DNA of 64,000 bases from Corynebacterium imitans (GTDB lineage Bacteria > Actinomycetota > Actinomycetes > Mycobacteriales > Mycobacteriaceae), in assembly GCF_000739455.1 (NCBI RefSeq), contig NZ_CP009211.1, positions 1,129,660 through 1,193,659 on the forward strand, in the 5' to 3' direction. Both the position numbers and the translations under genes were made by a program. This document shows positions 6,900-16,514 of this stretch, piece after piece. Within the stretch, counting starts at the first letter, position 1. Every line of letters begins with the position of its first letter. The notes under the pieces are model-generated. The model saw only the letters and a list, made by a program, of their open reading frames with translations, ran no database searches and was not told the DNA's origin.

Positions 6900-8735
6900 C
6901 TAGATGTTGAAGTAGTCGCGGACCTGCTGCACAAGCTGCGGGTGCAGGTAGGTGAGTGCGCCCGCGATCACGGCGAGCAGTGCTGCGAGCACGCCCAGAA
7001 CCGTGAAGATGATGCCCGCGGTGCTGCTGCCGGCCTGCTTGGTATCGACGGACGGTTCCTGCGCCGTCGTGGTCTTGGTGATGGTGGTCGACCCCTCGAC
7101 CGTTGAGGCGTTCGTCAAGGTCTTCTCCACCGTGGTGGGCACCGTCTTGGTCACCTCGACCTCCTTCGTGGTCGGGGAAGTCTGCGTGGACGTCGAGGTC
7201 ACCACAGTGTCCTCGACCGTGGTGACGGTGGAGGTGACGGTCTTCTCAGAAGACACCGTGGTGGTGATGACCTCGGGCTCCGACTTTGTGGTCTCGGTTG
7301 CAGTCGCGGTGGTCGTCACGGTTGCGGTGCCCGCATCCGAAGGCTTCGTAGGCTCCGCAGACGTGGTTGCAGTCGGCGTTTCCTCAGGAGTCGTGGTCGG
7401 CTCCTCCTCCGGTACCTCTGCGTTCTTCTTCTGCAGCGTGACCTGATCCACCACGTACGGGGTGTTGATGTTGTAGGTCGTCAGCTTGAGTGCCTCTGGG
7501 CTGACCTCGACGCTGGTGTAGTCCGGGTTGTAGTCCTGGCGCCAGCGGGCGGTGGAGTCGTGCGCAAGGTCTGCCGCGTACTCCTCGCGAATGCGTGGGT
7601 GCGTGTTGCCGTCCTTGTCCTGGAAGTCATAGTACTTGCCGCCGGTAGCGGTGGTGGAGGTGACGTAGAGGACCTGGTTCTCGTCCGGGATGAGCACGTC
7701 GCCGGCCTTTGCGGCACCTTCGGGGATGACAGGCTCGGCACCCTCCATAAGGTGGCTGCGGGTGTAGATGTGGTCGTGGCCGCTCAAGACCAGGTCCACG
7801 CCAGCGTCGGAAAGCTTCGGGGTGAGCTCTTCGCGCAGGCGCACCACGTCGTCGTCGGTGTAGTGGGTGCCCTGCGAGAACGGCGCGTGGTGGAAGCCAA
7901 CGATGACCCAGTCCGCCTCTGCTCCGTGCTCGTCGATGGCGTTTTGGACGAACTCGGCGTGCTGTGCGATCTCATCGGACTTGGAGGCGTTGCTGTCCAG
8001 GCCGATGAAGAGCACGTTGTTGTAGGTGAAGAAGTAGTTGCCCGAGTCGTTTTCCTCGTTGGGCAGGTAGAACGCGTCGTTGAAGTGGCGCTTGGCGGTG
8101 TAGGTTTCGTGGTTGCCGCGCAGGACGCCAAGGCGGTAGCTGCGCAGCTTCTCCGGGGCGGTAAACGCCTTGGTCTGCGCGGTGGCGGAGCCCCAGCCTT
8201 CAATCTGGTCGCCCAAGTGCATGATGAAGGAGGCATCCGGGTGCTCGGAAGTCGCGGTGTTTACGGCCTTATCCCAAGCAGCGGCCTGCTCTTTCACCTT
8301 GGTGTCAACGCCGATCTGCGCATCGGCGAAGGCGAGGAAGTTCCAGCTATCGTCACCCGAGTCGGTGGTGAAGGTGTACTCGTCGGTCCAGCCGGCGCGG
8401 TCGCTGCCCACGCGGTAGGCGTACTCGGTATCCGGCTCAAGGCCGGTCATCAGTGCCTCGTGTGGGCCGCGCTCGGACTCCACCCGCTGCTTATCGTCGG
8501 GCGAAGAGGTCTTCCAGTACTCAAGGTACTGGGCACCTGTGCGGGAGGTCTGCCAGGCAACGTTCGCCTGCGTCTCGTCGGCACCAATGCCGAAGGTGAG
8601 ACGGTCGATCTTGTCGGTGGCAGCCCGCGCGGTGGGGACCGCAACCGTGGAGGCGGACAGGGCTGCGGTCAGCATGATGGCGACAGCAGGGCGCAGCAGG
8701 CGATTCGGACGGCGGGAAGTACGCATAAAGGTCAT
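6900..8735 (-). CDS. Secreted, membrane-anchored metallophosphoesterase (purple acid phosphatase-like)
   Basis: A 611-aa protein. An N-terminal signal peptide (basic TSRRPNRLLR then a hydrophobic run ending in ARAAT) precedes a fibronectin-III-like N domain and a calcineurin-type phosphoesterase domain with motifs FADAQIG, HLGDQIEG, LRGNHE, VGFHHAPF and LSGHDHIYTRSH. A long Thr/Glu/Ser/Pro-rich stalk (about 430-575) follows, then one C-terminal membrane helix (GIIFTVLGVLAALLAVIAG) with a short cytoplasmic tail. It probably releases phosphate from organic substrates at the cell surface. It is divergent from a PhoD-type phosphatase gene 136 nt away, which suggests joint regulation. The start could be ATG 8735 or ATG 8726. 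Confidence 0.85.
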   Translation of the reverse strand: MTFMRTSRRPNRLLRPAVAIMLTAALSASTVAVPTARAATDKIDRLTFGIGADETQANVAWQTSRTGAQYLEYWKTSSPDDKQRVESERGPHEALMTGLEPDTEYAYRVGSDRAGWTDEYTFTTDSGDDSWNFLAFADAQIGVDTKVKEQAAAWDKAVNTATSEHPDASFIMHLGDQIEGWGSATAQTKAFTAPEKLRSYRLGVLRGNHETYTAKRHFNDAFYLPNEENDSGNYFFTYNNVLFIGLDSNASKSDEIAQHAEFVQNAIDEHGAEADWVIVGFHHAPFSQGTHYTDDDVVRLREELTPKLSDAGVDLVLSGHDHIYTRSHLMEGAEPVIPEGAAKAGDVLIPDENQVLYVTSTTATGGKYYDFQDKDGNTHPRIREEYAADLAHDSTARWRQDYNPDYTSVEVSPEALKLTTYNINTPYVVDQVTLQKKNAEVPEEEPTTTPEETPTATTSAEPTKPSDAGTATVTTTATATETTKSEPEVITTTVSSEKTVTSTVTTVEDTVVTSTSTQTSPTTKEVEVTKTVPTTVEKTLTNASTVEGSTTITKTTTAQEPSVDTKQAGSSTAGIIFTVLGVLAALLAVIAGALTYLHPQLVQQVRDYFNI

Positions 8736-8871
8736 GGTTTGCTACCTAACCTGAGCGTTTTTAACAGCCGGTTACATGCAAAGTGCCCGAAAGCTGAATA
8801 CAAGGTGAACTTTTGCCAACATCAGGCTGTTCGCCTTGCAGGTGCCCGACCGCTGGTTGAAAGTAAGCGAC

Positions 8872-10560
8872 ATGAACTCAGAAATCCGTGTGAATCGTCG
8901 TGTCGTGCTGCAAGCTGCCGCCGCCTCCGCGGCTGCCGTAGCGGTGGGTGCTGGGGGAGCCTACGCAGCCCGTACCTCCACCGTGTCCACTCCGGAAACA
9001 CCTACGCAGGCTGAACAGTGGGACCTGCCGTTCCTCCATGGCGTTGCCTCCGGCGACCCGCTGCCGGATCGGGTGATCCTCTGGACGCGCGTGACGCCCT
9101 CGCGCGATGCGCTGCCTGGCTCGGGCCTGGGTGAGGACGTCGAGCTGGAGTGGCAGCTCGATACCTCGGAGGACTTTAAAAACCCGCAGACCGGCACGGT
9201 TGTGGCCATCGCGTCAGCGGACCACACCGTGCACGTGGACCCGACTGGGCTTTCGCCGGACACGGAGTACTTCTACCGCTTCATCGTGCAAAGCGGCGAG
9301 CACGCGGGCGCGACGTCGCCGGTGGGACGCACGCTGACCGCGCCCGCGGAGGATGCCGAGATTGACCAGCTCAACCTCGCCATCGCCTCGTGCGCGAACT
9401 GGGAGTCCGGGTTCTTCAACGCCTACGGCGACATGGCGCAGCGGGCGCGCAACCGCGAGATTGACCACGTGGTGTTCTTGGGCGATTACATCTACGAGTA
9501 CCCGACTGGCGAGTACGCGGGCAAGAGCGGCGTGGCTCGCATGCACCACCCGGAGTGGGAGATCACCACGCTCGAGGACTACCGCCAGCGCTACGGCCGC
9601 TACCGTACGGATCTGCACCTGCAGGCCGCGCACGGCGCGTGCCCGTGGATTGTGGTGTGGGATGACCACGAGATTGCCAACAATAACTGGCGAGATGGTG
9701 CGGAGAATCATACGGATGGTCGCGTTGAGGGGGAGTGGGCGCAGCGTCGAGAAGCGGCGATGCAGGCCTACTTTGAGTGGCTGCCGGTGCGCGCCGAGTC
9801 GCTGTCCGGAGAGCGCCGCCTCTACCGCCGCTTCAACTTCGGCACGCTCGCGCAGCTGACGGTGATGGACCTGCGCACCTACCGCGACGCTGAGACGACC
9901 GGCTCCCAATTCAATGACCCGGACCGCACCATGCTGGGCTCCGAGCAATTCAACTGGCTGACCGAGCAGCTGAAAAACTCCACGGCGCGGTGGGACGTGC
10001 TGGGCAACTCGGTGATGATCTCCCCGATGCGCTTTGCCACAATCGCCGGCAACGATAAGGCGAACGAGGCCATCGGCTACATCCGGGAGCGCTCCACCGG
10101 CATCGCGGTCAACTCTGACCAGTGGGACGGCTACGCCGCGGAGCGCGACCGACTACTCACCGTGTTGGACGAGCAGAACTCCAACCCGCTTTTCCTCACC
10201 GGCGACATCCACTCCGAGTGGGCCAACTCAATTTCTGCAACCTACGGCGAGATCGGTTGTGAGATGGTAACCACCTCGATCTCTGCGCCGAACGTGGATG
10301 AGATCCTCACCAGCGCGTTTGGCACCTACCACCCGGAGGACAACTCGACCTCGCTGCTGGTGGAGAAGGTTATCCGCGACAACAACCCGTGGGTTAACCA
10401 CATCGACTTCGACGCGCACGGCTACGGCATCGCCAGCATCCACCACGACTTTGTTGACATGTGCTACTACCGCGTCTCCGATGTGGAGGACCCGGAAGCC
10501 ACTGTCGCCCTCGGCGAAAAGCGCCAGTGGCGCATCGGCGAGGGCTTCGTTGATGCTTAG
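8872..10560 (+). CDS. phoD: PhoD-like alkaline phosphatase, Tat-exported
   Basis: A 562-aa protein from ATG 8872. The N-terminus has a twin-arginine signal (NRRVVLQAAAASAAAVAVGA), which fits folded export of this Fe/Ca-dependent family. After an N-terminal Ig-like domain (FLHGVASGDPLPDRVILWTR) the catalytic domain shows VFLGDYIYEY, IVVWDDHEIANNNW and FLTGDIHSEWAN, the metal-binding motifs of PhoD phosphodiesterase/alkaline phosphatases. Its length is normal. It is divergent from a second secreted phosphatase, forming a probable phosphate-scavenging pair. An in-frame ATG at 8836 would place extra residues before the Tat signal and is less likely. Confidence 0.88.
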   Translation: MNSEIRVNRRVVLQAAAASAAAVAVGAGGAYAARTSTVSTPETPTQAEQWDLPFLHGVASGDPLPDRVILWTRVTPSRDALPGSGLGEDVELEWQLDTSEDFKNPQTGTVVAIASADHTVHVDPTGLSPDTEYFYRFIVQSGEHAGATSPVGRTLTAPAEDAEIDQLNLAIASCANWESGFFNAYGDMAQRARNREIDHVVFLGDYIYEYPTGEYAGKSGVARMHHPEWEITTLEDYRQRYGRYRTDLHLQAAHGACPWIVVWDDHEIANNNWRDGAENHTDGRVEGEWAQRREAAMQAYFEWLPVRAESLSGERRLYRRFNFGTLAQLTVMDLRTYRDAETTGSQFNDPDRTMLGSEQFNWLTEQLKNSTARWDVLGNSVMISPMRFATIAGNDKANEAIGYIRERSTGIAVNSDQWDGYAAERDRLLTVLDEQNSNPLFLTGDIHSEWANSISATYGEIGCEMVTTSISAPNVDEILTSAFGTYHPEDNSTSLLVEKVIRDNNPWVNHIDFDAHGYGIASIHHDFVDMCYYRVSDVEDPEATVALGEKRQWRIGEGFVDA

Positions 10561-10566
10561 CGACGC

Positions 10567-11256
10567 CTACAGCGCCGCCTCCAAACGACTCCGCGCAGCC
10601 AGCAGCGCCTCGCCCCACTTGCCGGCGGGGCTGGGGGAGAGCCTTTCTGCCGGTCCGGAGACGGAAAGCACGGCGATGACGCTGCCGTCGCGGTCGCGGA
10701 CCGCGGTGGAGACGGAGGCGAGCCCGATTTCGCGCTCGGCGACCGATTCTGCCAGGCCGGTTTCGCGGACTTTGCGGAGTTCGGAGGCGGGGAATGGCGT
10801 GGCGTCGATAAGTGAGAAGGCGGCGTAGACGCGCGCGGCGGAACCCGCGGCGAGGGAGAGTTGCGAGCCCACGGGCACGGTGTAGGTCAGGCCGGCGGTC
10901 GGCTCTTCGGCGGCGATGCACGTGCGGGTCTCGCCGGTGAGCTCGTAAAGCTGCACGGCCTCGCCGGTGGTGGCGACGAGGTCGCGCATGATGGGGGAGG
11001 CGGCGCTGAGCAGCAGCGGGGACGTGCCCGAGGTGAAGCTGGCGAGCGCGGGTCCGATGGTCCACGCGCCCGATTCGGTGCGCGAGAGGATGTGGTGGAC
11101 CTCGAGTGCTGTGGCGATGCGGTGGGTGGTTGCGCGCGGCAGGCCGGTTTCCTCGCTGAGCTGTGCGAGTGGCTTTTCCCCGCGGGCGACGGCGCGCACG
11201 ATCGCAACCGAGCGGTCAAGCACTTTGATGCCGGAGTCTTCGCTATACTGTCTCAC
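10567..11256 (-). CDS. ltbR: IclR-family regulator of leucine biosynthesis (LtbR-like)
   Basis: About 229 aa. An N-terminal winged HTH (IKVLDRSVAIVRAVARGEKPL...LSEETGLPRATTHRIATALE) is followed by an IclR effector domain. Its position divergent from leuCD is that of LtbR, the leucine and tryptophan biosynthesis regulator of C. glutamicum. I prefer the GTG at 11256: a TATTAT box lies 7 nt upstream, giving a leaderless start. The longer frame from ATG 11280 has no ribosome site. The divergent promoters overlap, so LtbR probably represses leuCD and itself. Only 6 nt separate its stop from that of phoD. Confidence 0.87.
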   Translation of the reverse strand: MRQYSEDSGIKVLDRSVAIVRAVARGEKPLAQLSEETGLPRATTHRIATALEVHHILSRTESGAWTIGPALASFTSGTSPLLLSAASPIMRDLVATTGEAVQLYELTGETRTCIAAEEPTAGLTYTVPVGSQLSLAAGSAARVYAAFSLIDATPFPASELRKVRETGLAESVAEREIGLASVSTAVRDRDGSVIAVLSVSGPAERLSPSPAGKWGEALLAARSRLEAAL

Positions 11257-11329
11257 GTAATGGATAATACCATCTCGCATTCTGGGAAGAATTCACGCTT
11301 CCCGTGCGCGGGCACCAAGGAGGAACAGT
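11257..11329. promoter_or_regulatory. Divergent ltbR/leuC promoter region
   Basis: On the minus strand TATTAT lies 7 nt before the ltbR GTG. On the plus strand the overlapping GATAATAC is a candidate -10 for leuC, followed by a leader of about 60 nt and the ribosome site AAGGAGG before ATG 11330. Overlapping divergent promoters are what a shared repressor would need. I do not see an attenuator hairpin or a Leu-rich leader peptide. Confidence 0.6.
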
Positions 11330-12751
11330 ATGGCACGCACGCCGCAAACCCTGGCAGAAAAGGTCTGGAACGACCATATCGTCAAAGCCGGTGAGAACGG
11401 GGAACCCGACCTGATCTACATCGACTTCCAGCTCCTCCACGAGGTGACCTCCCCGCAGGCTTTCGACGGACTGCGCATGGCCGGGCGGAAAATGCGCCAC
11501 CCGGAGCTGCACCTGGCTACCGAGGATCACAACGTGCCTACCGAGGGCATTGTCAGCGGTAACCTCCTTGAGATTGCCGAGCCGACCTCGCGCACCCAGG
11601 TCGAAACCCTGCGCAAGAACTGCGAGGAATTCGGAGTAACCCTCCACCCGATGGGGGACGTCAAGCAGGGCATCGTGCACACCGTCGGCCCGCAGCTGGG
11701 CATCACCCAGCCCGGCATGACGATCGTCTGCGGCGACTCGCACACCTCCACCCACGGCGCCTTCGGCTCGATCGCCATGGGCATCGGTACCTCCGAGGTC
11801 GAGCACGTCATGGCAACCCAGACGCTCTCGCTCAAGCCCTTCAAAACCATGGCGGTAGAGGTCACCGGCGAGCTCGCTGAGGGTGTGAGCGCAAAGGACC
11901 TCATCCTCGCCATCATCGCCAAGATCGGCACCGGCGGCGGGCAGGGCCACATCATCGAGTACCGCGGCGAGGCCATCGAGAAGCTGTCCATGGAAGCGCG
12001 CATGACCATCTGCAACATGTCGATCGAGGCAGGCGCGCGCGCCGGGATGGTCGCCCCGGACGAGAAGACCTTCGAGTACGTCAAGGGCCGCGAGTACGCA
12101 CCGAAAGGTGCTGACTGGGACGCGGCGGTGGAGTACTGGAAGACCCTGCCGACCGACGAGGGCGCAACCTTTGACACCGTCGTGGAAATCGACGGCTCCA
12201 GCCTCACCCCGTTCGTCACCTGGGGCACCAACCCCGGCCAGGGCCTGCCGCTGTCGAGCAACGTGCCCGACCCGGAGGATTTCACCGATGAGAGCTCCAA
12301 GCAGGCCGCCGAGAAGGCGCTCGCATACATGGACCTCACCCCGGGCACGCCGCTGCGCGACATCGCCATCGACACGGTCTTCCTCGGCTCGTGCACCAAC
12401 GCGCGCATCGAGGACCTGCGTGCCGCCGCCTCGGTCGTGGAGGGTCGCCGCATTGCCGAGAACACCCGCATGCTGGTCGTGCCTTCCTCCACGCTGGTCA
12501 AGCAGCAGGCGGAGGAAGAGGGCCTGGACCGCATCTTCACCGAGTTCGGTGCCGAGTGGCGCACCGCCGGCTGCTCCATGTGCCTCGGCATGAATCCGGA
12601 TCAGCTTGCGCCAGGTGAGCGTTCGGCGTCGACAAGCAACCGCAACTTCGAGGGCCGCCAGGGCCCGGGCGGGCGCACCCACCTCGTTTCGCCACTGGTT
12701 GCCGCGGCCACCGCGGTCACCGGCCACCTCGCTAGCCCCGCCGACCTGTAA
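11330..12751 (+). CDS. leuC: 3-isopropylmalate dehydratase, large subunit
   Basis: A 473-aa aconitase-fold enzyme that pairs with LeuD to isomerise 2-isopropylmalate to 3-isopropylmalate in leucine synthesis. The 4Fe-4S cysteines are visible in [13 protein letters not shown] and [13 protein letters not shown], and [12 protein letters not shown] is the substrate-site motif. Length is normal. A strong ribosome site (AAGGAGGAACAGT) precedes the ATG. It forms an operon with leuD 15 nt downstream and is divergent from ltbR. Confidence 0.98.
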   Translation: MARTPQTLAEKVWNDHIVKAGENGEPDLIYIDFQLLHEVTSPQAFDGLRMAGRKMRHPELHLATEDHNVPTEGIVSGNLLEIAEPTSRTQVETLRKNCEEFGVTLHPMGDVKQGIVHTVGPQLGITQPGMTIVCGDSHTSTHGAFGSIAMGIGTSEVEHVMATQTLSLKPFKTMAVEVTGELAEGVSAKDLILAIIAKIGTGGGQGHIIEYRGEAIEKLSMEARMTICNMSIEAGARAGMVAPDEKTFEYVKGREYAPKGADWDAAVEYWKTLPTDEGATFDTVVEIDGSSLTPFVTWGTNPGQGLPLSSNVPDPEDFTDESSKQAAEKALAYMDLTPGTPLRDIAIDTVFLGSCTNARIEDLRAAASVVEGRRIAENTRMLVVPSSTLVKQQAEEEGLDRIFTEFGAEWRTAGCSMCLGMNPDQLAPGERSASTSNRNFEGRQGPGGRTHLVSPLVAAATAVTGHLASPADL

Positions 12752-12766
12752 AAGGAGAAACACACC

Positions 12767-13357
12767 ATGGAAAAGTTCACCACCCACACCGGCGTCGGCG
12801 TGCCGCTGACCCGCTCGAACGTTGATACCGACCAGATCATCCCTGCCCGTTACCTCAAGCGCGTCTCGCGCACCGGTTTCGAGGACGGCCTGTTTTCCAA
12901 CTGGCGCGAAAACCAGCCAGATTTTGTGCTCAACCAAGAGGACTACGCCGACGGCTCCGTGCTTTTCGCTGGGCCGGACTTCGGCACCGGCTCCTCCCGC
13001 GAGCACGCCGTCTGGGCGCTGATGGACTACGGCTTCAAGGCCGTGTTCAGCCCGCGTTTCGCCGACATCTTCCGCGGCAACTCCGGCAAGGCCGGCCTGC
13101 TCGCGGGCATCATGAGCGAGTCCGACATCGAGCTGATCTGGAAGCAACTGGAGCAGCAGCCCGGCCTCGAGGCGACTGTCTCGCTCGCGGACCGCACCGT
13201 CACTGTCGGTGAGAACACCTACACCTTCGAGATCGACGACTACACCCGCTGGCGCCTCATGGAGGGCCTCGACGACATCGGGCTCACGCTTCGCGACGAA
13301 GCCGCGATCGCCGAGTACGAGGCCAGCCGCCCCGCGTTCAAGCCCGCGGTACGCTAA
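12767..13357 (+). CDS. leuD: 3-isopropylmalate dehydratase, small subunit
   Basis: A 196-aa swivel-domain partner of LeuC. Typical motifs are [14 protein letters not shown] near the start and [14 protein letters not shown] in the middle, which bind the substrate. It is preceded by AAAGGAG and co-transcribed with leuC. Confidence 0.98.
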   Translation: MEKFTTHTGVGVPLTRSNVDTDQIIPARYLKRVSRTGFEDGLFSNWRENQPDFVLNQEDYADGSVLFAGPDFGTGSSREHAVWALMDYGFKAVFSPRFADIFRGNSGKAGLLAGIMSESDIELIWKQLEQQPGLEATVSLADRTVTVGENTYTFEIDDYTRWRLMEGLDDIGLTLRDEAAIAEYEASRPAFKPAVR

Positions 13358-13378
13358 CGCACTCGCGTGCTGCGCGGG

Positions 13379-13813
13379 CTACTCCGGGAGCTGGCGCAGC
13401 ACCTCGGGCGCGAACTCGGAAAGAAACGCCTTCGCAGTGTTGACTACGCCGAGGATGCCGCGGTCGAGGAAATCGCGGAACTGCTCGTCGGTGTGCTGCC
13501 ACTGACAGGGCAGCGCGTAGGAAATGCCGAGGGCTGCGAGGTCGCGCTCCGGCTCCTCGATCGCGATTGCGGTGGGGAAGGAGCGAGCGTTGTTGAACTG
13601 CTCGCAAAACTCCAGGACGTCCCCAAAGCGGGAAGCCTTGATTTCGGCCACGCCGATGGTGGTAAACAGCACGATCGTGTTCGAAGTGTAGGAGATATCC
13701 ATCGCGATCCCGGCAAAGACCGTCTTGATCGTGTCCGGATCTTCTGCGTCCGTGTACGTCCACTCCTGTGCCTGAAAGTAGTCGCGCACGCGGTCCAGAT
13801 TGGTCTGCTTCAT
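13379..13813 (-). CDS. YbjN-domain protein
   Basis: A 144-aa soluble protein that looks like the YbjN / type III chaperone-like fold found in pairs in actinobacteria (ALPCQWQHTDEQFRDFLDRGILGVV near the C-terminus is typical). It is second in a two-gene minus-strand unit with another YbjN-like gene, 4 nt apart. The stops of this unit and of leuD converge, 21 nt apart. The biological role is not established. Confidence 0.7.
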   Translation of the reverse strand: MKQTNLDRVRDYFQAQEWTYTDAEDPDTIKTVFAGIAMDISYTSNTIVLFTTIGVAEIKASRFGDVLEFCEQFNNARSFPTAIAIEEPERDLAALGISYALPCQWQHTDEQFRDFLDRGILGVVNTAKAFLSEFAPEVLRQLPE

Positions 13814-13817
13814 GGTG

Positions 13818-14261
13818 TTAGGCCTCCCCCTCGTTAGCAGCGGCGCGCAGCTGCGGCAGCTGCTCGTTGAGCGAATCCGTGGCGTAGCGCAGCATGGCGA
13901 ACGTAAAGTCCAGGATCTTATGCAGCTGGTCGTCGTCGAGGCCGCCGACCGGGAAGAACGGGGCGTCGATAAACGCGAGCATCGCCCCGTCCTCCCAATC
14001 CACCCGGTGCGCGCGCAGGCGCGGTAGAGAACGGTTGAGGTGGTTGACTGCCCGGCGCAGCGCCTCCTTGTCCTCGTCGCTGTGCGCCTTGCCCAGCCAG
14101 CGCGACACGATATTGAACATGTCGCCCTCCAGCCGGAAGAAGCAGACGGCGCTGGGGAACGCGGTCACCGTCAACCCATCGGACTCGCTGCGGTAGTGCT
14201 TGAGGCCCATCGCGTCCAACGTCGCCTCAACGCGCTCCTGCGTCACGGGAGCCAAAGCCAT
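13818..14261 (-). CDS. YbjN-domain protein
   Basis: A 147-aa paralogue-like partner of the downstream gene (MALAPVTQERVEATLDAMGL...). ATG 14261 is preceded on the minus strand by GGAAAGAGG. The open frame continues upstream to 14366 but without a ribosome site. Acidic and soluble, with no catalytic motif seen. The pair may act as a complex. Confidence 0.7.
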   Translation of the reverse strand: MALAPVTQERVEATLDAMGLKHYRSESDGLTVTAFPSAVCFFRLEGDMFNIVSRWLGKAHSDEDKEALRRAVNHLNRSLPRLRAHRVDWEDGAMLAFIDAPFFPVGGLDDDQLHKILDFTFAMLRYATDSLNEQLPQLRAAANEGEA

Positions 14262-14293
14262 AAACGCCTCTTTCCTTTTCCTATTGCACGGGC

Positions 14294-15313
14294 CTATTGC
14301 ACGGGCAGTGGCGAGGGCAGGTAGTCCGCGCCCGTGAGCTGGCCCTCGTGGAAGGTCAGCGACCACACGGAGCCCTTCTTCGACTTGATCTCAGTATCGA
14401 TCGGCAGCGTGCCGTTCGCCGCCAACCACGCTATCATCCCCGGGATGGCCTCGCCCTGGCTGCAAATCACGCTGGTGCCGCCGGCCTCGATCACCTCCTG
14501 GAAGGCGCGCTTTGCGCCCACCATGTCTTCCAACCAGGCCTTATCGCCGAAACGGGGCTCGACGGTGATGTCCAAGCCCAGCTCGTCCGCGAGCGGTTCC
14601 ACCGTGGAGTGGCAGCGGTCCGGCCGCGCCGAGAAGATCCGCTGCGGTGCGAAGGGGGCGAGCAACGGCACCAGCATCTCCGCCTGGCGGCGCCCCTTCT
14701 TGTCCAGCGGGCGCAGGTTGTCGTCGCCTGCCCACTTCTGGCGCTCGTGCGCGCGGGCGTGGCGCACGAGGAGGATGCGGGCGTCGGCAGGCCGCGAGAA
14801 GCGCTTCTGCGCCTTCTCCAACACCTCGCGATCCAGCGCGTAGCTCATCAGCTCCTTCGCCTCCGGGATCGGCAGCCAACGGATCTCGTCAACCTCATCG
14901 TTCGGGGTGAACTCGCCGCCGGTGACCTCGCCGGTCCAGTAGTAGACCACCTTGGTGGTGTTTTTCACCGGGTAGACCGTCTTGCCCAAAAGTTTGCCCA
15001 GGCGGATGCGGTAGCCGGTCTCCTCGCGGATCTCACGCACCGCGGTGGCGACCAGCGACTCGCCTGGGTCCAGTTTGCCCTTAGCCAGCGACCAGTCGTC
15101 GTAGTGCGGGCGGTGAATGCAGGCCACCTCAATCGAGGAGGTGTCGTTCCGGTCGCCGCGCCACAGCACCGCACCGGCGGCAAGCGTGGTGCGCGTGAAC
15201 TCGTCCTGCGGGCGCTTCGGCACCTCCTGGTGGCGGCCCGTCAAGAACATCTCCCCGGCGATGTCCTTGTGCTGCTCGTGCAGTTTCCCCTTCAACGATT
15301 TCTTCTCAGCCAT
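14294..15313 (-). CDS. mutT1: Nudix hydrolase fused to histidine phosphatase domain (MutT1-like)
   Basis: A 339-aa two-domain protein with the architecture of mycobacterial MutT1. The N-terminal half has the Nudix box GKLDPGES...REIREETGY (about residues 79-101). The C-terminal half has the phosphatase RHA motif LLVRHARAHE (about 181-190) and a second histidine-phosphatase-like region. The family hydrolyses oxidised nucleotides such as 8-oxo-dGTP and diadenosine polyphosphates. It is divergent from gpsA. The second half lacks a clear second catalytic His, as I recall is also true of related proteins, so the C-terminal activity is uncertain. Confidence 0.85.
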   Translation of the reverse strand: MAEKKSLKGKLHEQHKDIAGEMFLTGRHQEVPKRPQDEFTRTTLAAGAVLWRGDRNDTSSIEVACIHRPHYDDWSLAKGKLDPGESLVATAVREIREETGYRIRLGKLLGKTVYPVKNTTKVVYYWTGEVTGGEFTPNDEVDEIRWLPIPEAKELMSYALDREVLEKAQKRFSRPADARILLVRHARAHERQKWAGDDNLRPLDKKGRRQAEMLVPLLAPFAPQRIFSARPDRCHSTVEPLADELGLDITVEPRFGDKAWLEDMVGAKRAFQEVIEAGGTSVICSQGEAIPGMIAWLAANGTLPIDTEIKSKKGSVWSLTFHEGQLTGADYLPSPLPVQ

Positions 15314-15496
15314 ACTCGCTATCTTTGCTTACCTTGCCGGGCTGCGCCACGCGCGGCACGCCCCCGCGAGGTGTCGATTGTCCCAACACAGGTCTTTTGC
15401 GCGTGAAGCGACGGAGTCGGGACGGTGAAACGGGTGCGCGGGTGATAGGTTGAAACAACGTTCGGTGGCAAACAGATCAGGAAGGCATGCACAGCG

Positions 15497-16492
15497 ATGG
15501 TCAATGTGGCAGTACTCGGCGCTGGCTCTTGGGGAACCACGCTTGCGAAGGTCTTTGCCGACGCCGGCAACGCCGTCGACCTCTGGGCGCGCCGCCCCGA
15601 GCTGGCGCAGGAGATCGCCGAGACGCAGGAGAACCCCGACTACCTGCCCGGCATCACGCTGCCGAAGGCGGTGCGGGCTACCTCCGACGCCACTGAAGCC
15701 CTGGACGCCGACATTGTGGTTTTCGCCGTGCCGAGCCAGACGATGCGCGAGAACCTCACCAAGTGGGCACCCCACCTGCGCACTGACTCGACGCTACTGT
15801 CCATCTCCAAGGGCATTGAGACCGATACCCACCTGCGCATGACGCAGATCATCGCCGAGGTCACCGGGGCAGAGGAGGACCGCATCGCCGTGTTGTCGGG
15901 GCCGAACCTGGCCAAGGAAGTCGCGCTCGAGCAGCCCGCCGCCACCGTGATCGCCTGCAGCGACTTGAACCGCGCGAAGCTCGTGCAAGCTGCCTGCGCG
16001 ACGAGCTACCTGCGCCCCTACACCAACGAGGACGTGGTCGGCTGCGAGATCGGCGGCGCAACCAAGAACGTCATCGCGCTCGCCTGCGGCATGGCCTCCG
16101 GCCAAGGATTGGGGGAGAACACCCTGGCCTCGCTGATCACACGCGGGCTCGCGGAGATCACCCGCCTGGGCACCGAGTTGGGCGCCGATGCGCGTACCTT
16201 CTCTGGGCTGGCCGGTCTCGGGGACCTGGTGGCCACCTGCTCCTCGCCGCTGTCGCGTAACCGCACCTTCGGCTCCGCGCTGGGTCAGGGCGCGACGATC
16301 GAGGAAGCGAAGGCTGCGACGAAGGGGCAGGTCGCGGAGGGCGTGGTGTCGTCGAGAAGCATTTTCCAGCTCGCGCAGGAGCGCGGCGTGGACATGCCGC
16401 TGACCCAGGCTGTGTACGCGGTGTGCCATCAGGGTGTGAAGGTGCCGGAGACGATTGCGGCGCTGATGGGGCGGAGCAAGAAGTCCGAGTAG
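15497..16492 (+). CDS. gpsA: NAD(P)H-dependent glycerol-3-phosphate dehydrogenase
   Basis: A 331-aa enzyme making sn-glycerol 3-phosphate from dihydroxyacetone phosphate for phospholipid synthesis. The Rossmann motif [12 protein letters not shown] is at the N-terminus, and [20 protein letters not shown] carries the catalytic Lys region. An AGGAAGG ribosome site lies 11 nt upstream. The order gpsA-ddl is typical of corynebacteria and mycobacteria. Confidence 0.97.
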   Translation: MVNVAVLGAGSWGTTLAKVFADAGNAVDLWARRPELAQEIAETQENPDYLPGITLPKAVRATSDATEALDADIVVFAVPSQTMRENLTKWAPHLRTDSTLLSISKGIETDTHLRMTQIIAEVTGAEEDRIAVLSGPNLAKEVALEQPAATVIACSDLNRAKLVQAACATSYLRPYTNEDVVGCEIGGATKNVIALACGMASGQGLGENTLASLITRGLAEITRLGTELGADARTFSGLAGLGDLVATCSSPLSRNRTFGSALGQGATIEEAKAATKGQVAEGVVSSRSIFQLAQERGVDMPLTQAVYAVCHQGVKVPETIAALMGRSKKSE

Positions 16493-16514
16493 GCCCCTGG
16501 TGTAGTCTCGTCAT

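Noticed and set aside
11243..13147. 634-aa minus-strand ORF opposite leuCD
   Set aside because: Shadow of two certain genes; composition typical of antisense high-GC frames.
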